A stretch of 37,162 bases of DNA. Origin: Thermoplasmata archaeon. GTDB lineage: Archaea; Thermoplasmatota; Thermoplasmata; Thermoplasmatales; Thermoplasmataceae. Shown in pieces: positions 16,915-24,700 of the stretch. Under the pieces are notes generated by a model. It did not search any database. It was given only the letters and a program-made list of their open reading frames with translations, and had not been told where the DNA came from. The position numbers were made by a program, and so were the translations under genes. The DNA is taken from the NCBI GenBank assembly GCA_021820245.1, contig JAKADT010000006.1, forward strand, positions 1 to 37,162, read 5' to 3'. How positions within the stretch are numbered: the stretch's first letter is position 1; each line of letters begins with the position of its first letter.

Positions 16915-17970
16915 TTACCTCTTCCGCGTGAAAACCTCAATTACCTGTTCATACCCTTCCTGCATTTTCAGTCCGGTTACAGAAAATTCTGTTCTTCCGA
17001 ATTTACTGATTCCGGCACTGTAAAGGGATTCAAAAACTTTGTTGAAAGACGGGATATCTGTCCCAAGTTTTTTTCCTATATCTCTCAGGTCGATAAAGTA
17101 TCTGGAAATATCCTCGTTTTTCATGAGTTCAAGAAACCTCTCAAGTTGGCTTTTGTTTTCCAGATAATCCGGCACCTCAATTTTCTGCAAAATATCCTGG
17201 TTATTGATACATTCAGTCCACACTGGACCCTCGTCGACTGAAGGATAAATTTCTGACACTTCAACATTTTTGTTAAGGAATCCTAAATTTTTAAGCATTG
17301 CATCTGATCCGGTGGTGCCCTTAAAAACCCTTATTATGACGCGGTAAAAATGTGATTTCCAGAAAGACATCTGTGGTTCAATATAACGGTCAAAGACGGC
17401 AGCCCTTTTTGCCAGATAGGCTATGAGATTTCTAATCCCAGCTTCATGTCTGGTTGAATCATTTGGCAGTCTGGATCCGTATCTGCGAAATGTTTTGGAT
17501 GGTGCCGATCCGGTAAGTGCAGAAAGGTCCGTTGCGGTGAAAGCTATATATCCTCCATTCCTGATATTCCTTATTGCGTCGTCTGCATACCTTACAACTG
17601 AACCATAGGGATCCACATCTATGAAATCGTATGGCACATCTCTAACTTCATCCTGAAAGTCCTTCATTTTAAGTATTGCGGAGCTTCTGTTCAGGATGCT
17701 GTTTCTCTCAAGGTATCTGTATGATTCAGGATTCTTTTCACATACTGTAACCTCAACTCCGGTTTCCCTCTCAACCCTGAACCCTCTTGCACCCGTGGAA
17801 CCGAATCCGTCAAGAAAAGTCCTGACTCCAGATTTCCTGATAAATAGGATGGTGAGATCCCTGTTGATCTGCTGAGACCGATTGTAAAAACCTGCGCCGA
17901 TCTTTCCCGGTCCCTTTGATTGGCTGCTTTCCGGAATATAAAGTTGAACCAGCCCCTCACTTACAATCAA
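16915..17970 (-). CDS. trm1: tRNA (guanine(26)-N2)-dimethyltransferase Trm1
   Basis: Methylates G26 of tRNAs using S-adenosylmethionine. The 351-residue protein has the Trm1 N-terminus GFYNRSQQINRDLTILFI, the SAM loop DGFGSTGARGFR, and the catalytic-site signature DFIDVDPYGSVVRYADDAI, followed by GGYIAFTATDLSALTG. It is somewhat shorter than typical archaeal Trm1 (about 375-380). In the C-terminal part, DEGPVWTECIN corresponds to the conserved GPxWxG, but the zinc-binding cysteine pairs usually before it are absent. It begins one base after the stop of the upstream THEP1-like gene, so it is in the same operon. Confidence 0.95.
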   Translation of the reverse strand: MIVSEGLVQLYIPESSQSKGPGKIGAGFYNRSQQINRDLTILFIRKSGVRTFLDGFGSTGARGFRVERETGVEVTVCEKNPESYRYLERNSILNRSSAILKMKDFQDEVRDVPYDFIDVDPYGSVVRYADDAIRNIRNGGYIAFTATDLSALTGSAPSKTFRRYGSRLPNDSTRHEAGIRNLIAYLAKRAAVFDRYIEPQMSFWKSHFYRVIIRVFKGTTGSDAMLKNLGFLNKNVEVSEIYPSVDEGPVWTECINNQDILQKIEVPDYLENKSQLERFLELMKNEDISRYFIDLRDIGKKLGTDIPSFNKVFESLYSAGISKFGRTEFSVTGLKMQEGYEQVIEVFTRKR

Positions 17971-18516
17971 TCAGCTACCTTCTTCTCCCTTGATAACTCT
18001 TACAACCCTGAAGGGGAGCAGATTCCTGTTTATTGGTGTAATATCAAATACCCTTATCCCTTCAAGAGCCTTTATCTCCTGCAATACAGGGTTTCTCGAT
18101 TTCTTATGCAGTGTAACAACAAGTGGTTTTTCCGATTTCAAAGTCTCAACGATCTCCTTCTGTATGTTCTTTGTAACATTTTCAAGCTTTCCAACCTCGT
18201 CAATAACTATTACATTAGCTTCTTCCCTTGCTTTCTGAAGGCTTGGTATGAGTATCTCCTCAAGGAGTCTTGTATCGACACCAAGTTTGTCTATCTTCAC
18301 CCTTGAAACTATATCTGCCTCGGCAAAATTAACCCTCTTTTTCGTATTAATATCAAAAAGTGAATAGCCCTTGAGTTTTCCATGTTCCATCACCTCGTTC
18401 ACAAGGACTCCCTGGATGATCATGCCGTCGTTAGTGAGCATATCCATTATCTTTCTCAGAGCCTCGGCTTTGATACTCCCTACTGGTCCGGTGATTCCAA
18501 TCTTTACGGCTACCAA
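17971..18516 (-). CDS. THEP1-like nucleoside-triphosphatase with degenerate P-loop
   Basis: About 181 residues from TTG 18516; an in-frame GTG at 18525 is the alternative. I prefer TTG because a strong GGTGAT ribosome-binding site lies four bases before it. The fold matches the archaeal/eukaryotic NTPase THEP1 (MJ1559 type): P-loop position KIGITGPVGSIKAEALRKI, Walker B VIVIDEVGKLE, and the late LVVTLHKKSRNPVLQEIK. The Walker A motif normally reads GxxGxGKT; here the glycine before lysine and the following T/S are replaced (GPVGSIKAE). It may have lost normal catalysis. It overlaps or abuts mptD upstream. Confidence 0.85.
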   Translation of the reverse strand: MVAVKIGITGPVGSIKAEALRKIMDMLTNDGMIIQGVLVNEVMEHGKLKGYSLFDINTKKRVNFAEADIVSRVKIDKLGVDTRLLEEILIPSLQKAREEANVIVIDEVGKLENVTKNIQKEIVETLKSEKPLVVTLHKKSRNPVLQEIKALEGIRVFDITPINRNLLPFRVVRVIKGEEGS

Positions 18517-18517
18517 A

Positions 18518-18883
18518 TTAATCACCTTCCAGGTACATCAGCGGGTAGTCCATGTCAGGGACATATCTCAATCTTGCCTTTACCTCCTCGTTCCTGTACT
18601 TCACGGTGAGGCTAACATCCATCATGTCTCCACTCAGTGTAATGTATTTATAAACGCCCTGTTTCTTGTTCACAATGTCCCGGTCAATTCTCACCTGGGC
18701 TTCTGTCACGAAAGGCTGAACAAGAGCACTCTCCCTTATTGCATTTTCAATAGATTGCAAATTGGTGAGATTTATGGGAATACCAACGTACTGGTGATAT
18801 ATTGTTCCAAGTTTGATTCCTGCTTCAAAGGTTGCCCTCTCTCTATCTGTGCAGTTGAAATAATGTTCAGCGGGATCTTGCAT
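18518..18883 (-). CDS. mptD: Archaeal dihydroneopterin aldolase
   Basis: A 121-residue protein with the archaeal MptD (PF04038) pattern. It has DRERATFEAGIKLGTIYHQYVGIP near the N-terminus, SIENAIRESALVQPFV in the middle, and the C-terminal end VKARLRYVPDMDYPLMYLEG. MptD cleaves dihydroneopterin to hydroxymethyldihydropterin and glycolaldehyde in tetrahydromethanopterin/folate-type pterin synthesis. The family length is about 115-125, so it is complete. It is the first gene of the minus-strand run mptD - THEP1-like - trm1 - pyrB - pyrI. Confidence 0.85.
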   Translation of the reverse strand: MQDPAEHYFNCTDRERATFEAGIKLGTIYHQYVGIPINLTNLQSIENAIRESALVQPFVTEAQVRIDRDIVNKKQGVYKYITLSGDMMDVSLTVKYRNEEVKARLRYVPDMDYPLMYLEGD

Positions 18884-19202
18884 ATTTTACCTATATGACT
18901 GGATGTTAAATAAACATTTTTCGAAATTCAAAGATACCTGACTTGAACTGATAATCACAGGACCAGGTGCAGAGAACAGTAAATCTGCGTGGCTATTTTC
19001 CTGTACAATCAGCGATGGCATTCCTTAATGCTGAACCAGCGAAAGCCAGAAATTCTCGATCTTATACGGAAAATTTGAATAGGTTCATTCTCAACCGGCT
19101 TAACGGAAATCATGTGCTATGGTGCGATAAAATAGAGACCATTCATAGGATTCGATCACTTACGAAATTTTTCATGGGGAATAAATTTATATTTTAGTTG
19201 AC
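18884..19202. other. Intergenic stretch without a convincing gene
   Basis: A 76-codon open frame (18967-19197, GTG start) is present. It lacks a ribosome-binding site, and its composition (many N, R, S) is unlike a folded protein. The TATA-like AAATTTATATTTT at 19183-19195 probably belongs to the gene downstream. Nothing else was recognised. Confidence 0.4.
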
Positions 19203-19803
19203 ATGAAATATAACGCCAGACCACAACAGCATAAAGAACGAAATTCTGTCCACCGGGAGTTATAAAAAGCTTCTCGAAATCCGCAGGACAATTCAGAATC
19301 TTAAAGGTTCATTTCCTTTCACAATATTTGCCGATCTTCAGGGGAGAGTCGATGAGAGGATCAGGATCTTTGAATATCCGCTGTGTGAAAGCTGTGATAT
19401 GAAGATCCTTTTTTCAAACGGACTCGCGGTTCCAGTTGTGAAACAGGACTGTATGGATGCAAGAAGCGAGGACAGGAAATTTACGGATCACATATTTGCA
19501 AAGTACGTTTCCACAAGGGACATTATCACGGACCCCTCCAGGATAACAGGGGCATACGATAAAGACTATTTCCGGAGAGTATCAAGAAATGCACCTGAAT
19601 CTGAAAAGCAATCAGGCGATCTTACACAGTCATTTCAGAACAGGGTGGATCTGCTTGTTGCAAAGATTGAGAACTTCGAAAGCATGTACCGTCGGGATTT
19701 GACAAAGATAATGGGTAATCTGGACAGCCTCAACGTAAAAATTGACATAATCTACAGAAAGATATTCGAGAACTCGGAAGAAGATGATAAGGACAAACAA
19801 TGA
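19203..19803 (+). pseudogene. Unknown protein, apparently frameshifted near its 5' end
   Basis: The intact 134-residue frame starts at ATG 19399, but the same frame is open back to a TGA at 19204-19206. The intervening translation looks like protein: SIKNEILSTGSYKKLLEIRR, then FPFTIFADLQGRVDERIRIF, and a CESCD motif just before ATG 19399. No ATG, GTG or TTG exists in that stretch. ATG 19203 lies in another frame that stops after 20 codons. Removing one A in TATAACG (19209-19215) would join it to the long frame as MKYTPDHNSIKNEIL. The C-terminal half is helical (NRVDLLVAKIENFESMYRRD) and may be a coiled coil. No family was recognised. It may be a frameshift, a sequencing error or a non-AUG start. 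Confidence 0.55.
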
Positions 19804-19928
19804 AAGGTTTCAAATGCTGTTTTCCAGTAACTTGACACTTAGGAATCTTTCCAGAGGTTGTGGAAAAATAGATAAAAAGATATATCCATGTTTCAATACC
19901 CACGTACTCTGAGAGGTAAAGAATAATC

Positions 19929-20156
19929 ATGATTAAGAACAGGGATAACACAAAAACCAGGGTTCCATATGGCGGTTTTTACAGGGTTCTGGGTCTTTCA
20001 CTTATAGTTGTTGGTCTCGCATTCTACTTTGCATGGTCTATCATGTACGGCACCTGGCTTGATATAGGCCTGTATTCATTTGTAATCGTTCTTATTGTTT
20101 TCGGTATTCTCTCAATCGCACTGATTGATGCCAAAGAAAAGGAAGGAATAGCGTAA
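19929..20156 (+). CDS. Small two-helix membrane protein
   Basis: A 75-residue protein with a short basic N-terminus (MIKNRDNTKTR) and two predicted membrane helices. The first is about residues 19-39 (VLGLSLIVVGLAFYFAWSIMY) and the second about 44-65 (DIGLYSFVIVLIVFGILSIAL). A charged tail (DAKEKEG) follows. The positive-inside rule puts both ends in the cytoplasm. An AT-rich promoter-like run lies upstream. It is convergent with the type IV secretion-like operon, whose last gene ends 40 bases away. No family was recognised, and no link to that operon can be shown. Confidence 0.7.
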   Translation: MIKNRDNTKTRVPYGGFYRVLGLSLIVVGLAFYFAWSIMYGTWLDIGLYSFVIVLIVFGILSIALIDAKEKEGIA

Positions 20157-20195
20157 CTCATTATACACGTAAAATTTTTTTGTGCAATAAGGTAG

Positions 20196-21824
20196 TCATT
20201 TTATGAGTTTTCGCTCATTTTCCGTGCTGATGATCCTTATTTTAAAGAGTTCTCTTCTCCTTATGAAGTAGCACTCAGAATAATCGACTGTCCTGCCTCC
20301 AAGAAGGGAATGGAACTCAGGCTCATCAAATCCTTCGAGATTCAACATTTTCGCATATTCCATCCTCATGGATCTTGTTCTGAAAACAAAAATTGAGGAT
20401 GTGTTTGCAAGGAGTGAACGATTTTCTCGGTACGAAAAGAGGTCGTCAATGCTCTGGGTTATGGATATTATGGAGAGCATGTAATGCCTGGAATGCCTGC
20501 TCAGGTTTGAAAGTATTCCTGAGGTATATCTGCTCGAGAGCGCCAGATGAGCTTCTTCAATGACCAGCATCTTCTTCAAACCCGGTGTCTGGACAGAATA
20601 GGCAAAAAGAGAAAGTATCAATTCAGGAAGAAGGCTCTCTGAAGTTTCCTCTTCAAGTATATTTACTTTAAATATGACAACTTTTACATGTTCACGCATC
20701 CAGGATTCTGAACTGATCACATTGAACTTCTGGGATCTCCCGTTATTCGGACCATATTTCATCCATATCCTGTGAATAATGTTGGAAGAACTTTCTTCTG
20801 GTTTTTCATGAACAAAGTATCCAATATCCCTCTCAATCTCACTTTTCATATGATCGTCTCCAAAAATTGTTCCAGAAAGAATGGTCGCAAGAGGAGATAC
20901 AAGATCCTGATTGAAGGGTCCCTGGCCAGATATATCCAGTATGTCTCCTTTTTTGAAATTTATCTCTACAGAATCAGGTCCGAACAGACTGGCACTGTAT
21001 TCATTCAGTGGATCTATTATGAAGATCTTTTCAGTATTCCCAGACGCTATGGATCTTCTGAGAAACACCTTTGAGAAGAATGATTTTCCAGACCCCGTTT
21101 CCCCAAGTATCACCGTATTGAAGGATTCATTCTGAAAACTGTCTATCAAGAACGGCTTCCCATTAACAGAATCTATACCAACTAAGACACCATTTGCAGG
21201 TTTCGCCGTGGAATAAACGGGCAGGATTGAGGAAACAGACCTTGCGTCAATAATATATGGGTCATCCATCCCTCTTTTAAGCGAGAATATTTTTTTCAAG
21301 TTTCGTCCATTTATGTTGGAAGACCTCCGATTGGAAAAACCAAGATAATTCATTGCGGATTCAAATCTGGAAGCGTTTTCCTTGAGCTCAAGGGGATCCC
21401 TTCCCATGATCCTGAATCTGAGGTCCATATAGAACAATTTGTTCCCCTGATTTCTCACGCGATCGGACAGGAATTCAATCTCACTGGATTCTCTCTTCAG
21501 CTCCTCATAAATCTGGCTCCTCTTTCCATAGTGAAATTTCATTTCTGCATGACGTGAGGACAGAAGCCCTGCAAGCATTCGTTCAGTCTTCGTTTTATCA
21601 ATAGGTTCCAGTTTCAGTCTGGTCAAAACAGGAAAGTCAAAACTTTCAAGCAATGATGCATAGGAATGCCCAAGGGAATAAACCATGTCTACTGTATGGT
21701 ATAAAGCCTGGAAGTTTCCAAGTTTGAAATAATTCACGCCAGTCCAGAAACGGTGCTCCGATAAAACTGATGCAGAATCATCTTCACCTTTCTTTAACAT
21801 CTCTTTCCCACACACTGACTCCAC
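20196..21824 (-). CDS. VirB4/HerA-type ATPase of a type IV secretion-like system
   Basis: A 542-residue ATPase, the likely motor of the operon. The N-terminal ~210 residues are a VirB4-like domain without motifs. The ATPase domain has Walker A GETGSGKS at 241-248 preceded by NTVIL, then KIFIIDPLNEY (266-276). Walker B is KMLVIEEAH at 418-426, ISITQS lies at 453-458 (sensor glutamine), and IFVFRTRS at 478-485 is typical of VirB4/TraC. GTG 21824 follows the previous stop directly. Family knowledge: VirB4 proteins are hexameric inner-membrane ATPases that energise pilus assembly and DNA passage. CedB of crenarchaea is of the same class. HerA is the main alternative, but the membrane-protein neighbours argue for VirB4/CedB. 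Confidence 0.88.
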   Translation of the reverse strand: MESVCGKEMLKKGEDDSASVLSEHRFWTGVNYFKLGNFQALYHTVDMVYSLGHSYASLLESFDFPVLTRLKLEPIDKTKTERMLAGLLSSRHAEMKFHYGKRSQIYEELKRESSEIEFLSDRVRNQGNKLFYMDLRFRIMGRDPLELKENASRFESAMNYLGFSNRRSSNINGRNLKKIFSLKRGMDDPYIIDARSVSSILPVYSTAKPANGVLVGIDSVNGKPFLIDSFQNESFNTVILGETGSGKSFFSKVFLRRSIASGNTEKIFIIDPLNEYSASLFGPDSVEINFKKGDILDISGQGPFNQDLVSPLATILSGTIFGDDHMKSEIERDIGYFVHEKPEESSSNIIHRIWMKYGPNNGRSQKFNVISSESWMREHVKVVIFKVNILEEETSESLLPELILSLFAYSVQTPGLKKMLVIEEAHLALSSRYTSGILSNLSRHSRHYMLSIISITQSIDDLFSYRENRSLLANTSSIFVFRTRSMRMEYAKMLNLEGFDEPEFHSLLGGRTVDYSECYFIRRRELFKIRIISTENERKLIK

Positions 21825-22553
21825 CTACACCATGGAGGAGAATATCCTGATGAAAAGGGGCCTGGAATCAATCTTATGCACAGTAAACCCAAGCGAAGAA
21901 AGGTCTCTCCTCAGTTTCTCAATCCCATCTGCAGCCATTGTTGCGGCTTCATGAAATCCTCTGGCAGTGACAGGGTACTTAAGGACAACATAGTTTTTCA
22001 AATAATAAATTCCCGAGAATGAATATCTCAAGAGTCCGGCATAATCCTGCTCAAGTTCTCCTTTGTCTCTGGGTAGAAGGCCGGTTAGATCTGGTTCATG
22101 GGGAACAGAAATGAATTCAACGCTGCAGTCAAGCTTGTTCAGAATCAGGCGAAGACCGTTGTCACGTGCACCTGTGTCACTTCCCGGAACTGAGTGAAAC
22201 TGGGGGGATGAAATCTCCACAATTCCAGATATTGTGTTATCGTAAAGGGAAAATATGCACTCTTTCATTTCATGCAGTTCGTAGGTGTTGTTCAAAATAC
22301 CCTCAGTGCCTGAAAACTGCTTTCTTGCCCATGTTACCATCACTGTTCCAAGAACTCTATCGTTTACTCTTGCAATCAGAAATATCATTGATAGAAGAAG
22401 AAATGCAACAGATAAATAAAGGTTCAACCTGAAAATTAGTGCGGATATTATTACTGCCAGAATAATCATCATGAAGCGTCTGTATTCGAAGCCGAATATA
22501 TTTGCCTCGTATTTCAGAACATTTTTTGCCACACGATCACCGACTATCTTCAC
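21825..22553 (-). CDS. VirB3/PrgI-like membrane protein of the secretion operon
   Basis: A 242-residue protein. Near the N-terminus are two adjacent hydrophobic helices, about residues 27-43 (RFMMIILAVIISALIFRL) and 46-63 (YLSVAFLLLSMIFLIARV). The remaining ~175 residues are soluble and presumably cytoplasmic (GIVEISSPQFHSVPGSD; LDCSVEFISVPHEPDLTGLL). Two N-terminal helices immediately before a VirB4 gene is the arrangement of VirB3 and of PrgI in Gram-positive conjugation operons, where these proteins dock the ATPase to the membrane. The sequence is too divergent for me to prove homology. The start overlaps the upstream gene by 17 bases, and the stop touches the ATPase start. Confidence 0.65.
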   Translation of the reverse strand: MKIVGDRVAKNVLKYEANIFGFEYRRFMMIILAVIISALIFRLNLYLSVAFLLLSMIFLIARVNDRVLGTVMVTWARKQFSGTEGILNNTYELHEMKECIFSLYDNTISGIVEISSPQFHSVPGSDTGARDNGLRLILNKLDCSVEFISVPHEPDLTGLLPRDKGELEQDYAGLLRYSFSGIYYLKNYVVLKYPVTARGFHEAATMAADGIEKLRRDLSSLGFTVHKIDSRPLFIRIFSSMV

Positions 22554-23592
22554 GACTATCAGCTCCTGAATTCAGTTCATTCTTCTCCATCATCTTAAAA
22601 TCAACACCGTGATCCCCATTTTCCGAGGAAGGTGAAAATTTTATATTCCTCATCAGGGGGAGTGCAGTTACGCCTGTTATGGAATTTATATCTGAGACTC
22701 CTGTCGCAATCGAAGCGAATCCCTGGGCAGTTGCAGCTCCGTATTCCATGGTTGATCCAAGTGATGCTCCGGATAGAAACGATGCGATTGTGCTGAACCT
22801 GAAAATTGGTGACTGACTGAACAGCAGAACCGGCATCATTGCTGCAAGGCTTATAAGTGCAAGTCTCAGAATAAAATCATCTGGGAACATTGTTGAAATG
22901 TAGATCGGTATCAGGACAAAGAATGGAAGTACCGAAAGTCCTATGAAAAACTTCCAGAAGCTAACTGCTGTCTTTTCCATACCGGGTATTGCTGAGAGAA
23001 TTGTAAATACAGGAAGAGTGACAATGAAGAAAAGGATCAATGCCTGCCTCAGTGCAAGCATACCCAGAAGTGCCATTATTACTGCAAAATAACCGGAATA
23101 AAATACAAGGTTCAGTAAAAGACTGCCGAGATTGTTTCCAGAAAGGTTACCCGAGACCTGAGCAGGTATGTTTATGTTGATCAGTATACCATACCAGTTT
23201 ATATTCCCGTTCCACAGAACAAGAAATATAGATCTGGAAATGTCAAGCACAGCAATGGATACCTGATATGATAAGATACCCACAGATACGGAAATGGCCA
23301 GTCTTATCACAAATTTGCCAGGTGAATTTGGCTCCAGAATAGAATTCCTGACCACGTACACCAGCGATGAACCCACAAGGACGAGTGAGATAATCGGGAT
23401 ATAGATGTTCCCCAGCAGACTGTTATATAGCCCCGATATGCCCGCTATTTTGAAAATACCGAAGGAATAGTGTGGGCTCAGTCCATAGTAAATTGCATAA
23501 TACCAGAACAGTGATATTAAGGGTGACAGTGCATCGTCGATCACTGTCAGTACAGCGGAGACAAGTCCTTCCGCTTCAGAAAGACCTATCAA
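22537..23592 (-). CDS. Polytopic membrane protein, VirB6/CedA-like channel candidate
   Basis: A 351-residue protein with about seven to eight membrane helices, including YIPIISLVLVGSSLVYVV, KFVIRLAISVSVGILSYQV, YFAVIMALLGMLALRQALI, and a second half with FWKFFIGLSVLPFFVLIPIY and FILRLALISLAAMMPVLLF. A charged soluble tail of ~70 residues follows (FSPSSENGDHGVDFKMMEKN). In type IV systems the polytopic member is VirB6/TrbL; in the crenarchaeal Ced importer it is CedA. It lies between a small two-helix protein and a VirB3/VirB4-like pair, which supports this role. There is no signal-peptide cleavage motif. The start lies four bases after the stop of the small protein. Confidence 0.7.
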   Translation of the reverse strand: MIGLSEAEGLVSAVLTVIDDALSPLISLFWYYAIYYGLSPHYSFGIFKIAGISGLYNSLLGNIYIPIISLVLVGSSLVYVVRNSILEPNSPGKFVIRLAISVSVGILSYQVSIAVLDISRSIFLVLWNGNINWYGILININIPAQVSGNLSGNNLGSLLLNLVFYSGYFAVIMALLGMLALRQALILFFIVTLPVFTILSAIPGMEKTAVSFWKFFIGLSVLPFFVLIPIYISTMFPDDFILRLALISLAAMMPVLLFSQSPIFRFSTIASFLSGASLGSTMEYGAATAQGFASIATGVSDINSITGVTALPLMRNIKFSPSSENGDHGVDFKMMEKNELNSGADSREDSR

Positions 23593-23596
23593 TAAT

Positions 23597-23887
23597 TCAC
23601 GCGCCTGTTATGACATAGTTGAGGACAGCGTAAAGGGCCCCGCTCATTGCAAAGATATAGATGAGGGTTCCAATAAGGGCATTTTTGGTTCTGGTTCGAG
23701 CCTCAAACTTCCTGTTCTCATCAGTACTGAAATATCCAATTGCAATTGGAATCCATAAAAGAGCTATTAGTACAGCAGAAATTGAAGCCACAACAGCATA
23801 AACGCGGTTTATCATGGTTGAAAGCTGCTGGCTGCTACCACTAATGGCATTTATTACACTAAGTACATTTGTGGCATTAATGACCAT
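23597..23887 (-). CDS. Small two-helix membrane protein, VirB2/CedA1-like candidate
   Basis: About 96 residues from ATG 23887. The frame also opens at ATG 23896 and TTG 23908. The TATA box at 23907-23919 is about 25 bases before ATG 23887, so that start fits a leaderless message. There are two hydrophobic helices, about VYAVVASISAVLIALLWIPI and ALIGTLIYIFAMSGALYAVL, joined by a short basic loop (STDENRKFEARTRTKN). This is the size and topology of VirB2/TrbC pilins and of CedA1. It is first in the four-gene operon, the usual place of the pilin subunit. Assignment rests on topology and position, not on recognised sequence motifs. Confidence 0.65.
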   Translation of the reverse strand: MVINATNVLSVINAISGSSQQLSTMINRVYAVVASISAVLIALLWIPIAIGYFSTDENRKFEARTRTKNALIGTLIYIFAMSGALYAVLNYVITGA

Positions 23888-23906
23888 AAGTACCATAAGT
23901 GCACAC

Positions 23907-23919
23907 AATATATAATTCT
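23907..23919 (-). promoter_or_regulatory. TATA box of the secretion operon
   Basis: On the minus strand the sequence reads GAATTATATATT, preceded by AAAA that may act as BRE. Its centre is about 25 bases before ATG 23887. It is the only clear promoter found for the four-gene run ending at 20196. Confidence 0.6.
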
Positions 23920-23980
23920 TTTAAGGATTGTGAAGACGAAAAAATCCATCGATATAAATTACAGGGTTGGAAAAATTGTA

Positions 23981-24469
23981 TTATTTCTTGAGGTCTGCCT
24001 TTATTTTAGCAAGTTGCGCAAGTCTTGCTTTGCTTCTTATCTCTGCCTCTTGATATATTTTCCTATCAGCTTCGGTCTCAAGTTTCAGGGGTGGTATATC
24101 GGTAGGCTTGCCGTCCTGGTCAACAGCGACATATGTAAGGAAGCTTTTTGTTGCAACTCTTCTTGTGCCTGTGAGACCCTCTTCTGTGGTTACGTTTACC
24201 TCTATTTCCATTGTGGATCTGGTAACGAAGTTGAGCTTTCCCGTTATAGTGACAATATCTCCTAGATGGATTGGAACAAGAAAGAAGAGGCTGTCTATGC
24301 TTCCCGTGACATTCCTGCGCCTTGAGTGCCTGGTTGCAACTATTCCAGCCACATTGTCTATCCACTCCACCAGCCTGCCCCCGTAAAGTGCGTTGAAAAT
24401 ATTTGTGTCAGGTGGCAGTACAAGTCTTTCCAGCTCAGTGTATGATTCTTTCCAGGATTTTGATTCCAT
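23981..24469 (-). CDS. Acyl-CoA thioesterase (hotdog fold, BACH/YciA type)
   Basis: A 162-residue single hotdog-domain enzyme that hydrolyses acyl-CoA to free acid and CoA in the cytoplasm. The family active-site region is PPDTNIFNALYGGRLVEWID (about residues 19-38), where the D/N before the glycine pair is catalytic. It continues with DNVAGIVATRHSRRRNVTGS, then DSLFFLVPIHLGDIVTITG and FLTYVAVDQDGKPTDIPPL. Archaeal members have one domain and act as hexamers. A TATA-like ATATTTAAAT lies about 25 bases upstream of the ATG. It is transcribed in the same direction as the secretion operon, but that operon has its own promoter. Confidence 0.93.
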   Translation of the reverse strand: MESKSWKESYTELERLVLPPDTNIFNALYGGRLVEWIDNVAGIVATRHSRRRNVTGSIDSLFFLVPIHLGDIVTITGKLNFVTRSTMEIEVNVTTEEGLTGTRRVATKSFLTYVAVDQDGKPTDIPPLKLETEADRKIYQEAEIRSKARLAQLAKIKADLKK

Positions 24470-24671
24470 GTAATCTCCATTGCATTTAAATATAAAATAT
24501 AAACATCTGGGGAAATTTAAAATGCACCTTGATCCCCAGTTGTGATCAGATGAACTACCCGAAAAGGGGGGAACCAGGCATTAAAACGAAAAGTAGAGGT
24601 TAGCTGGTGGATGGTGCCTTGAAGCTTCAATGATGAAAAGAAATGTTGATGGCAAAGGTTTTTCAACAGCC

Positions 24672-24680
24672 TTTAAATAT
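24672..24680 (+). promoter_or_regulatory. TATA box of rpiA
   Basis: TTTAAATAT is centred about 25 bases before TTG 24701, which supports that unusual start as a leaderless initiation codon. The remaining intergenic sequence 24480-24660 contains a hairpin GAAGCTTC near 24621 but no recognisable gene. Confidence 0.6.
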
Positions 24681-24700
24681 TTCAGGGGGAATGAACAGTT

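Noticed and set aside
24530-24660. Insertion-sequence end or small RNA upstream of rpiA
   Set aside because: A GAAGCTTC hairpin and a short frame are present, but nothing matches a specific element well enough.
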